This document shows, in pieces, positions 8,029-15,088 of a stretch of DNA of 64,000 nucleotides. The translations under genes were made by a program, and so were the position numbers. A model generated the notes under the pieces. It was given only the letters and a program-made list of their open reading frames with translations, was not told the origin of the DNA and ran no database searches. The DNA comes from CAHJXF01 sp038240015 (lineage in GTDB: Bacteria; Pseudomonadota; Gammaproteobacteria; Burkholderiales; Burkholderiaceae_D). The stretch covers positions 62,001-126,000 of the forward strand of contig JBBSEF010000002.1 of the NCBI GenBank assembly GCA_038240015.1, read 5' to 3'. Numbering within the stretch: the first letter of the stretch is position 1; every line of letters starts with the position of its first letter.

Positions 8029-8586
8029 TCACATCACGCCGACCGCTTGATACGCGACGCGGTTGACAACGATCAGCGCCACCTGAATCACCAGCAAAGC
8101 CACCAGTGGCGAAAAATCGATGCGACCGCTTTGAGGCAATAGCCGCCGGATTGGGGCGAGCAGAGGTCGCGTTAATGCGTCGAAGACCGGAAGAAACGGT
8201 GAAAAGGGATTGATCCAGCTCAGCACGGCCGCAATCAGGATCAGCAGTTGCGCGAGGTAGAGGATCCACTTGATGAGCCACACGAACGTGACGGCGACGA
8301 TCAACTCGGGCGGTGGTACGCCGCCCAAGCGCAATGAAAGATCGACGACCGCGGCCACCAGCGTGACGATGAACGCGGCGACGATGCTCGCACTATCGAT
8401 TCCCCGATAAGCGGGTACGACACGACGCAGGGGGCGCACGATCCAATCGGTGAGACTCATCACGAAGGTGCCCACCGGATTGGCTCCGGGGATGCGGCGC
8501 GCTTGCATCCACGCGCGCAACAGGCACGCACCGACCACGAGGCCGCCGACGACATCGACAATCAGATGAAAGATTTCGTAGAGCAT
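8029..8586 (-). CDS. YggT-family integral membrane protein
   Basis: A 185-residue hydrophobic protein with two tandem YGGT domains, each with paired membrane helices: LYEIFHLIVDVVGGLVVGACLLRAW, then SIVAAFIVTLVAAVV, WILYLAQLLILIAAVLSW and SPLVALLVIQVALIVVNRV. The conserved PF/PL-hinge motifs occur twice (TDWIVRPLRRVVP and TRPLLAPIRRLLP). The family is linked to osmotic or membrane homeostasis and, in some bacteria, to division; the precise role is unresolved. A TTG two codons upstream could also start the protein, but the ATG at 8586 is preferred. Usually found beside proC, which is not visible here. Confidence 0.9.
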   Translation of the reverse strand: MLYEIFHLIVDVVGGLVVGACLLRAWMQARRIPGANPVGTFVMSLTDWIVRPLRRVVPAYRGIDSASIVAAFIVTLVAAVVDLSLRLGGVPPPELIVAVTFVWLIKWILYLAQLLILIAAVLSWINPFSPFLPVFDALTRPLLAPIRRLLPQSGRIDFSPLVALLVIQVALIVVNRVAYQAVGVM

Positions 8587-8751
8587 GAACAAGGCATCGG
8601 CAGGTTGGAAAGAGCGGCCATTCTAGCGGCCGGACCCGAATACCGATGGTCAATCCGCACGCGCAGAAGAGTCTCGACGTCTTCGCGCATCGACGTGGAT
8701 GAGCACATCGATCACTCGTTCACGATGCTCGCCATGACCGCGCGCGTCGGG

Positions 8752-8783
8752 AAAAAAAAACCCGCGAGCCGTTGACTCGCGGG
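8752..8783 (-). terminator. rho-independent terminator of the histone-like gene
   Basis: Read on the minus strand: an 8-bp stem CCCGCGAG/CTCGCGGG (plus positions 8761-8768 and 8776-8783), a 7-base loop and a following run of nine T (plus-strand A at 8752-8760). It lies 55 bases beyond the stop of the histone-like gene at 8838. Confidence 0.93.
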
Positions 8784-8837
8784 AGATTGAATCCAGCGAG
8801 ACCCGCAGCGATGCGAGCCCGCGGCTTCAGTTGCGAC

Positions 8838-9284
8838 TTACGGACGGCCGCCCGTCGGGAAGGGCCACGCTGCCGCCGGATTGAGAGCCGTCTTGACTGC
8901 GGGAGCCGCAGTCGTCATGCCCGTCATCATCGGCTTTTTCGCGGCGACCTTCTTGGGCGCAGCCTTCTTTGCTACGGCCTTTTTGGGCGCAGCCTTCTTC
9001 ACGGCTTTCTTGGGCGCGGCCTTCTTTGCGGCCTTCTTCGCAGGCGCCTTCTTCTTGGCTACGGCTTTCTTGGCAGTCGCCTTCTTGGCGGGCGCCTTTT
9101 TTGCCGCGGCCTTCTTTGCCATCTTCTTTGCCGGAGCCTTCTTCTTCGCTACGGCCTTCTTTGCCATCTTCTTTGCCGGAGCCTTCTTTGCTACGGCCTT
9201 CTTTGCCATCTTCTTTGCGGCCATTTTCTTGGCTGGTGCTTTCTTGGCTGCCGATTTCTTCGCAGCTTTCTTGGCTGTTGCCAT
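8838..9284 (-). CDS. histone H1-like Lys/Ala/Pro-rich nucleoid protein
   Basis: A 148-residue protein made almost wholly of Lys and Ala with some Pro and Met, arranged in repeated AKK blocks (KKAPAKKMAKKAVAKK and variants) up to about residue 115. A short non-repetitive tail follows, ending WPFPTGGRP. This is the bacterial histone H1-like type found in Burkholderia and Bordetella relatives, which binds DNA through the basic repeats and compacts the nucleoid (family knowledge). A strong ribosome binding site (AAAGGAG) lies 7 bases before the ATG, and its own terminator follows. The repeats make the gene prone to length variation. Neighbouring nrdAB is the usual association in the order. Confidence 0.88.
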   Translation of the reverse strand: MATAKKAAKKSAAKKAPAKKMAAKKMAKKAVAKKAPAKKMAKKAVAKKKAPAKKMAKKAAAKKAPAKKATAKKAVAKKKAPAKKAAKKAAPKKAVKKAAPKKAVAKKAAPKKVAAKKPMMTGMTTAAPAVKTALNPAAAWPFPTGGRP

Positions 9285-9494
9285 TTGAAACTCCTTTACG
9301 TGAAGTCAAGTACACGGTTTAAAGAAACCCGTCCTTCAAGTTGCGGCTACAGACCACAGTCGAAGGTACGGATTATTCATCGGCGCAAACAGCGGCATGG
9401 GATTCGCCGTCAATCTGTTTACGCTAATGAATTCGGCACTTGGCCCGCTGAATCGACGGCTCGGCTGAAAGCCAAACCGACGATTCAATCGGCC

Positions 9495-9521
9495 AAAAAA
9501 AACGCCGGCAAGATTGCCGGC
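9495..9521 (-). terminator. rho-independent terminator downstream of nrdB
   Basis: On the minus strand, GCCGGCAA/TTGCCGGC (plus 9504-9511 and 9514-9521) is followed by a run of eight T (plus-strand A at 9495-9502). It lies ~226 bases after the nrdB stop, giving the nrdAB mRNA a long 3' untranslated region. Confidence 0.88.
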
Positions 9522-9704
9522 ATGAATCATGAATGAGGTGAGCTTGATCGAAGACGGCACGCTCAGCAATTGCCGTGCACGTGAATCGATCCATAAAATT
9601 GGGGGAGGGAATGCCGCCAACGCACGCGGGGTGCGAAGTGAAAGACAGCGACTTTCGTGAAGATTGTGCATGCGCGCGAACGCTTCCACTCCTTGATTCG
9701 CAAT

Positions 9705-9727
9705 CCGCTTCATCGGCGATGAAGCGG
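9705..9727 (-). repeat. 23-bp near-perfect palindrome just after nrdB
   Basis: CCGCTTCATCG and CGATGAAGCGG are exact inverted arms of 11 bases around a single central base. It begins 20 bases beyond the nrdB stop and is not followed by a T-run on either strand, so it is not a classic terminator. It could stabilise the mRNA 3' end or bind a dimeric protein. Confidence 0.6.
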
Positions 9728-9747
9728 CTGCCCGCCTTGCGCCGCAT

Positions 9748-10899
9748 TCATTCCCAACTCAATGCGCCGCCGGTTTGATATTCGATGACTCTCGTTTCGA
9801 AAAAGTTTCTTTCCTTTTTCAAGTCGATCATCTCGGCCATCCACGGAAACGGATTGTCCTCTTGCGCGAATAACGGGTCAATACCTATTTGCTGACATCG
9901 ACGGTTTGCGATGAAGCGCAGATAGCCTTTGAACATCGGCGCATTCAATCCGAGCACACCGCGCGGCATCGTATCTTCGGCATACGCATATTCAAGATCG
10001 ACGCCCTTCTTGAATAGCGCGCGGATTTCTTCACGAAATTCGGACGTCCACAGGTGTGGATTCTCGAGCTTGATGGTGTTGACCAGATCGATGCCAAAAC
10101 TGCAATGCATCGATTCGTCACGCAAGATGTATTGGTATTGTTCGGCCGCGCCGGTCATCTTGTTCTGACGTCCGAGAGACAGGATCTGCGTGAAGCCCAC
10201 ATAGAAGAACAGCCCTTCCATCAGACACGAGAACACGATCAGCGACCTCAACAATTTCTGGTCGTTCTCGATCGTTCCCGTTTGAAATCCGGGGTCGGTC
10301 AAGGTATCGATGAAGGGGATGAGGAATTCATCCTTCGCGCGTATCGAAGGGACTTCGTGATACGCGTTGAAGATCTCGCCTTCTTCAAGTCCGAGCGACT
10401 CGACGATGTATTGATACGCATGCGTGTGGATCGCTTCTTCGAACGCCTGACGCAACAAATACTGTCGGCACTCGGGCGCAGTGATGTGCCGATACGTGCC
10501 GAGCACGATGTTGTTCGCAGCCAACGAATCGGCCGTCACGAAAAAGCCGAGATTGCGTTTGACGACGCGACGCTCGTCTTCGGTCAATCCATTCGGGTTC
10601 TTCCACAACGCGATGTCGCGCGACATGTTGATCTCTTGCGGCATCCAGTGATTGGCGCAACCGGCGAGATATTTTTCCCATGCCCATTTGTATTTGAACG
10701 GCACGAGCTGATTGACGTCGGTCGAACCGTTGATGATGCGTTTGTCGGACGCCCGCACCCGTCCCTGCTCCGGCCTCACGACCTGCGCGATCTCTTTCAC
10801 CTCAGGCGCTTGATCCGCGAGAGGAGCATTGAAATTCACCGGGCCGCGCGCGACAGGCGGTGCGGCCCTCACTTCTTCATCCCATGAAAGCATCGACAT
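9748..10899 (-). CDS. nrdB: class Ia ribonucleotide reductase, beta (R2) subunit
   Basis: A 383-residue diiron protein that generates the radical used by NrdA to reduce ribonucleotides. The ferritin-like core shows acidic and His iron ligands in AFEEAIHTHAYQYIVESL and YILRDESMHCSFG, and the C-terminus ends TGGALSWE, the tail that docks on the alpha subunit. The first ~50 residues are a Pro/Ala-rich extension. The gene lies 33 bases after nrdA in the same operon. Two ATGs (10899 and 10893) are possible starts; the first is kept. Confidence 0.97.
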   Translation of the reverse strand: MSMLSWDEEVRAAPPVARGPVNFNAPLADQAPEVKEIAQVVRPEQGRVRASDKRIINGSTDVNQLVPFKYKWAWEKYLAGCANHWMPQEINMSRDIALWKNPNGLTEDERRVVKRNLGFFVTADSLAANNIVLGTYRHITAPECRQYLLRQAFEEAIHTHAYQYIVESLGLEEGEIFNAYHEVPSIRAKDEFLIPFIDTLTDPGFQTGTIENDQKLLRSLIVFSCLMEGLFFYVGFTQILSLGRQNKMTGAAEQYQYILRDESMHCSFGIDLVNTIKLENPHLWTSEFREEIRALFKKGVDLEYAYAEDTMPRGVLGLNAPMFKGYLRFIANRRCQQIGIDPLFAQEDNPFPWMAEMIDLKKERNFFETRVIEYQTGGALSWE

Positions 10900-10932
10900 C
10901 CTTGTTCACCTTCCGTCTTCCGTACATGGGCC

Positions 10933-13900
10933 TCATTGGCAGGCTTCACACTCCGCAAAGCCGCTATCGCCCGGCGTCATCAGACAGACCTTTCCGACCA
11001 TCTCGGCTTCCGGCACGGGTTTTGACAATGCGTGCGCGGCTCCGCGCGCCATGGCGATCATGCTCGCCTGACTTCCGCCGTCGACCGACACCGCGTTGAG
11101 TTCGCCGCCGCGACCGGTCGACTTCTCGGCACTGGATGCAGACAGCGTGCGCAAGTAATAGGTCGTCTTCAAGCCACGCTGCCATGCAAGCTTGTAGGTC
11201 TCGTCGAGCGTCTTGCCCGAAGCGCCTGCCATATAAATATTGAGCGACTGCGCTTGATCGATCCACTTCTGACGGCGTGATGCGGCCTCGACCAGCCACT
11301 TGGGCTCGACCTCGAACGCGGTCGCATAGATCGCGCGCAACGGTGCGGGAATGCGATCGATCTTGACGACGCCGCCATCGAAAAACTTGAGATCGGCGAC
11401 CATCACCTCGTCCCACAGGTTCAGCTTCTTGAGGTCGCGGACCAGGTAGTCGTTGACGATCGTGAACTCGCCCGACAGGTTCGACTTGACGTACACGTTC
11501 TGGAACGTCGGCTCGATGCAAGCCGATACGCCGATGATGTTGGATATGGTGGCGGTCGGCGCAATCGCAACGCAATTCGAATTGCGCATGCCGAACTGCG
11601 CGATACGCGCGCGCAGCGCATCCCAATTCATCGCCGAGCTCATGTCGACGTCGCAATAACCTCCACGCTCCTGACGCAGCAACTCGATCGAATCCTGCGG
11701 CAGGATGCCGCGATCCCACAGCGAGCCGCGATAGCTCGAATAACGTCCGCGCTCTTCGGCCAATTCGGTCGAGGCCCAATACGCGTAGTAGCAGACGGCC
11801 TCCATCGAGCGATCGGCGAACTCGACCGCTGCATTCGACGCATAAGGCGTGCGCAATAGATGCAGGCAATCCTGAAAGCCCATGATGCCCAGGCCGACCG
11901 GACGATGCCGCAGGTTCGAGTCGCGCGCCTTCTTGACCGCGTAGTAATTGATGTCGATCACGTTGTCGAGCATGCGCATCGCGGTGCGCGTGGTCTTCTG
12001 CAGCTTGTCGTGATCTATGGTCCATTGCCCGTCAGCGCCTCGAACCATGTGCGCGACCAGATTGACCGAGCCGAGGTTGCACACCGCGATCTCGCTCTCG
12101 TTGGTGTTCAGCGTGATCTCGGTGCAGAGGTTGGACGAATGCACGACACCGACATGCGACTGCGGCGAGCGGATGTTGCACGGGTCCTTGAACGTGATCC
12201 AAGGATGACCGGTCTCGAACAGCATCGAGAGCATCTTTCGCCACAAGGACAGCGCCGGAATCTTCTTGAACAGCTTGAGCTCGCCGCGCTCCGCGCGCTC
12301 TTCGTAACGAACATAGGCCTCTTCGAACGCGCGGCCGACCTTGTCGTGCAGATCGGGAACGTCCGACGGCGAGAACAGCATCCACATCCCTTTGCCGGTG
12401 TCGCCTTCGGCGCGGGCGCCCTCCATCACGCGCTTCATGAATAGATCGGGAATCCAGTTCGCCGTATTCATGTCGTGCGTGCGGCGCCGGTCGTCGCCGG
12501 TGTTCTTGCGCAGCTCGAGGAACTCTTCGATGTCGAGGTGCCAGGTCTCCAGATAAGTGCAGACCGCGCCCTTTCTCTTGCCGCCCTGATTGACCGCGAG
12601 CGCGGTGTCGTTGACGACTTTCAAAAACGGCACCACGCCTTGCGACTCGCCGTTGGTGCCCTTAATGTGCGAACCCATCGCGCGCACCGGCGTCCAGTCG
12701 TTGCCCAAGCCACCCGCGTATTTGGCGAGCAGCGCGTTCTCCTTGATGGCTTCGTAGATGCCGTCGAGATCGTCGTTGACCGTCGACAGATAGCACGACG
12801 ACAACTGCGAATGACGCGTGCCCGCATTGAAGAGCGTCGGCGTCGAACTCATGAAGTCGAAGCTCGACAACAGTTCATAAAACTCGATCGCGCGTCCTTC
12901 GCGATCGATCTCGTTCAACGACAAGCCCATCGCGACGCGCATGAAGAAAGCTTGCGGCAATTCGATGCGGCGGCCTTCGGGTGAATGCAGGTCCGCGCGA
13001 TCGATCAGGAAGTAACGGTCATATAGCGTCTGCAGACCGAGATAGCCGAACTGCATGTCGCGCTTCGCGTCGAGCGCCGAACCCAGGCGTTTCAAATCGA
13101 ATTGCGCGAGACGCTCGTCGAGCAATTCGATCTCGACACCGCGCTTGATGAATTGCGGAAAATAGTCGGCGTAGCGATCGCGCATCGCGGCCTGATCGAC
13201 CTCGACGCCCAAAGTCTCCTTGCGTATCGTGTGCAGCAACAGGCGCGCGGTCACGAGACTGTAGGCCGGATCCTTCTCGAACTGCGAACGTGCGGCGAGG
13301 ATGGCCGACTTGTGAACCTCCTCGATCGGTACGCCATCGTAGAGATTCTTGATGGTCTCGGTGACGATCACGTCGGCGTCGACCTCGTGATTGCCGTCGG
13401 TGTTCAGCCCTTCGCATGCGGCTTCGACCAACGCGCGTATGCGGCCCGGATCGAACAGGATGCGAACGCCGTTCTCGGTGACGTGCAGCGACGACTCGGC
13501 CGCCGGCCTGTGCTTTTTGGCTTCGGCGCGATCGGCCGCCCGCTTCTCGCGATACAGCACATAGGCGCGCGCGACTTCCTGTTCGCCCGAGCGCATCAAC
13601 GCGAGTTCGACCTGATCCTGAATGTCTTCGATATGGAACATGCCGCCCGACGGCATGCGGCGCCGGAGCGACGTGACCACCGTGCCGGAGAGCGTCTCGA
13701 CCAACTCGCGCACACGCGCCGAGTTCGCGCTCGATCCACCGTTGACCGCGAGAAACGCCTTGGTCATCGCGATCGAAATCTTGGACGGCTCGAAACCGAC
13801 CACCGATCCGTTGCGGCGAATGATCTTGTAATCGCCGAAGTCCGATCGCGCGGCCAACGTCGCAGTTGTCGCGGCCTGATGCGGACGAACCTGCGGCAGG

Positions 13901-13935
13901 TTCTGGCTTGCGGTCATGGGTTCAACCCGTTGCAT
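10933..13935 (-). CDS. nrdA: class Ia ribonucleotide reductase, alpha (R1) subunit with two ATP-cones
   Basis: A 1000-residue catalytic subunit that makes deoxyribonucleotides from ribonucleoside diphosphates. Residues ~35-140 form a typical ATP-cone (KIIRRNGSVVGFEPSKI to QEVARAYVLYRE). Residues ~150-245 form a second, E. coli-like cone (ENGVRILFDPGRIRALVEAA to YSLVTARLLLHTI). The ten-stranded barrel follows, with SSCYL, the NLCTEI substrate loop and ATATISNIIG. The C-terminus ends FAECEACQ, the mobile redox-active Cys pair. It is longer than the ~760 residues of E. coli NrdA because of the extra cone. Promoter-region NrdR and DnaA-like sites lie 330-520 bases upstream. Confidence 0.97.
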   Translation of the reverse strand: MQRVEPMTASQNLPQVRPHQAATTATLAARSDFGDYKIIRRNGSVVGFEPSKISIAMTKAFLAVNGGSSANSARVRELVETLSGTVVTSLRRRMPSGGMFHIEDIQDQVELALMRSGEQEVARAYVLYREKRAADRAEAKKHRPAAESSLHVTENGVRILFDPGRIRALVEAACEGLNTDGNHEVDADVIVTETIKNLYDGVPIEEVHKSAILAARSQFEKDPAYSLVTARLLLHTIRKETLGVEVDQAAMRDRYADYFPQFIKRGVEIELLDERLAQFDLKRLGSALDAKRDMQFGYLGLQTLYDRYFLIDRADLHSPEGRRIELPQAFFMRVAMGLSLNEIDREGRAIEFYELLSSFDFMSSTPTLFNAGTRHSQLSSCYLSTVNDDLDGIYEAIKENALLAKYAGGLGNDWTPVRAMGSHIKGTNGESQGVVPFLKVVNDTALAVNQGGKRKGAVCTYLETWHLDIEEFLELRKNTGDDRRRTHDMNTANWIPDLFMKRVMEGARAEGDTGKGMWMLFSPSDVPDLHDKVGRAFEEAYVRYEERAERGELKLFKKIPALSLWRKMLSMLFETGHPWITFKDPCNIRSPQSHVGVVHSSNLCTEITLNTNESEIAVCNLGSVNLVAHMVRGADGQWTIDHDKLQKTTRTAMRMLDNVIDINYYAVKKARDSNLRHRPVGLGIMGFQDCLHLLRTPYASNAAVEFADRSMEAVCYYAYWASTELAEERGRYSSYRGSLWDRGILPQDSIELLRQERGGYCDVDMSSAMNWDALRARIAQFGMRNSNCVAIAPTATISNIIGVSACIEPTFQNVYVKSNLSGEFTIVNDYLVRDLKKLNLWDEVMVADLKFFDGGVVKIDRIPAPLRAIYATAFEVEPKWLVEAASRRQKWIDQAQSLNIYMAGASGKTLDETYKLAWQRGLKTTYYLRTLSASSAEKSTGRGGELNAVSVDGGSQASMIAMARGAAHALSKPVPEAEMVGKVCLMTPGDSGFAECEACQ

Positions 13936-14265
13936 GCATGATCTCCAATACTAAAGATGCGCGAAAGACGGCGCCACGGTCAGCGTGAACATCAGCGCTG
14001 CGTCATCGTCAAAGTGATGCTGCGAAGAAAGAATTCCGATGCCGACGACGATGACGACAACCCGTGTCGCAGTGCTTCTGCATCGATAGGCCTTCGCGGC
14101 GAAAAATGTGTTCAAAGCAGTCGATTCGATTGGGGGATTCGACCCGCGAAATATCGAATGCTCCCTGCATCATGTCCCCCGCCTGATCCGATATCCAACG
14201 GGCCACCCCGCGGTCGAGATCGTTGTCGCGCATCTGCGCATTTTTTTGCGCTGTTTCTTGATTGC
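13936..14265 (-). other. long nrdA upstream region/leader
   Basis: About 330 bases separate the nrdA start from the NrdR boxes. No convincing gene, tRNA or intrinsic terminator is visible. I looked for a cobalamin riboswitch signature and did not see it. If transcription starts at the NrdR boxes, this would be an unusually long untranslated leader. A second promoter nearer to nrdA cannot be excluded. Confidence 0.5.
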
Positions 14266-14281
14266 CTACTACATCTAGTAG
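14266..14281 (-). promoter_or_regulatory. NrdR box 1
   Basis: The palindrome CTACTACATCTAGTAG fits the NrdR-box core C-w-A-n-A-T-n-T-w-G. The perfect arms extend outward as CCTACTA/TAGTAGG (14265-14282). Its centre is exactly 32 bp from that of box 2, the spacing typical for the paired NrdR sites that repress nrd operons. Confidence 0.85.
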
Positions 14282-14297
14282 GTCAACCCGGTCGACG

Positions 14298-14313
14298 GCA
14301 CTAATTCTAGTGG
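14298..14313 (-). promoter_or_regulatory. NrdR box 2
   Basis: The second palindrome, GCACTAATTCTAGTGG, has exact CACTA/TAGTG arms (14299-14303 and 14308-14312). With box 1 it forms the face-to-face pair expected for NrdR, a zinc and ATP-cone repressor that senses dNTP levels. The regulator gene itself is not in this window. Confidence 0.82.
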
Positions 14314-14421
14314 TTGATGCACTTCATGCGCAAGCGCAAAGATCGACCCTTTCTGGCAATCGTTGCTTGTTCGCCATGCAGCAAGCGCTGGTTCACGATC
14401 GATGCGCAAGCCATGCCGAGC

Positions 14422-14452
14422 TCATCCACAAATCATCCACAAGTCATCCACA
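14422..14452 (+). promoter_or_regulatory. three DnaA-box-like 9-mers at 11-bp spacing
   Basis: TCATCCACA occurs at 14422-14430, 14433-14441 and 14444-14452, each one mismatch from the DnaA box TTATCCACA and each 11 bp from the next, so all face roughly the same side of the helix. They lie between the ampD 3' end and the NrdR boxes, upstream of nrdA. In E. coli DnaA acts directly at the nrdAB promoter; the same link here is an inference. Confidence 0.6.
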
Positions 14453-14475
14453 ACATCGTGCACAGCGGGTTCGAT

Positions 14476-15084
14476 TCAGCGTGGTGCGAGGTACGGCGCG
14501 CGCACCCCGGAACGAATTTTCGACAGGTAGATATGCCAATCGAAATGCGGTCCCGGATCGGACTTTCTTCCGGGCGCGATGTCGCTGTGGCCTGCGACCG
14601 ATTCAATCGGATAGCGCGTCGTCAACGCATCGGTCAACGAGACCAGCGTCGCATATTGAGGGCGCTCGAATGCGCTCGTGTCGTCGCCTTCGAGTTCGAT
14701 GCCGATCGAAAAATCGTTGCACCGTTCACGCCCTTCGAACGACGACGCCCCCGCATGCCACGCGCGTGCGCCGCAAGCGACGAACTGGACGAGCGCGCCG
14801 TCGCGAGCGATCAGGAAATGCGCGGACACGCACAAGCCTCGAAGGGCCGCGTAACAAGGATGTGCATCGCAGGCTAGCGTGTTGGTGAAGAGCGCTTCGA
14901 TGGCGCCGCTTCCGAATTCGCCAGGAGGCAGGCTGATATTGTGGATCACGAGCAGCGACGGGGTGACGCCTTCGGGTCGCCGGTCCTGATTTGGTGAGGG
15001 CATGCGCCTGATCGCATGGTTCTTCGACGATGCCCACCCTTCCGTGTCGATCGCGATGTCTACGCGCTTGACTCCACTAGTCAT
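14476..15084 (-). CDS. ampD: 1,6-anhydro-N-acetylmuramyl-L-alanine amidase AmpD
   Basis: A 202-residue cytosolic zinc amidase that removes peptides from anhydro-muropeptides during peptidoglycan recycling. Zinc ligands are visible in LLVIHNIS (first His) and VAGHSDIAPGRKSDPG (second His and the following Asp), the AmpD arrangement. The central region has SAHFLIARDG and WHAG, typical of Amidase_2 domains. No signal peptide is seen, separating it from periplasmic AmiD. It starts 4 bases after pilR ends. Loss of AmpD raises AmpC beta-lactamase in species with AmpR/AmpC; neither gene is nearby. Confidence 0.94.
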   Translation of the reverse strand: MTSGVKRVDIAIDTEGWASSKNHAIRRMPSPNQDRRPEGVTPSLLVIHNISLPPGEFGSGAIEALFTNTLACDAHPCYAALRGLCVSAHFLIARDGALVQFVACGARAWHAGASSFEGRERCNDFSIGIELEGDDTSAFERPQYATLVSLTDALTTRYPIESVAGHSDIAPGRKSDPGPHFDWHIYLSKIRSGVRAPYLAPR

Positions 15085-15088
15085 CGGC

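Larger units (their letters stand above)
9285..9747. other. intergenic region between the histone-like gene and nrdB
   Basis: 463 bases without a supported gene. It holds the histone-gene ribosome binding site near 9292-9298, the nrdAB terminator at 9495-9521 and a near-perfect palindrome at 9705-9727. Minus-strand frames here run through the terminator and have no recognisable protein, so I do not call them. Confidence 0.7.

Noticed and set aside
8881..9288. Phe/Ala-rich plus-strand frame that looks like a membrane protein
   Set aside because: It is the reverse complement of the Lys/Ala repeats of the histone-like gene, whose ribosome binding site and terminator are clear.
9336..9713. 125-residue minus-strand frame between nrdB and the histone-like gene
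   Set aside because: It reads through the strong terminator at 9495-9521 and resembles no known family.
13936..14265. Possible cobalamin or other riboswitch in the nrdA leader
   Set aside because: The expected conserved box sequences were not seen, and class Ia reductases do not need cobalamin.
14281..14286. TTGACC on the minus strand between the NrdR boxes as the nrdA -35 element
   Set aside because: The expected -10 position reads AATCAA, a poor match, so I do not assign a promoter there.
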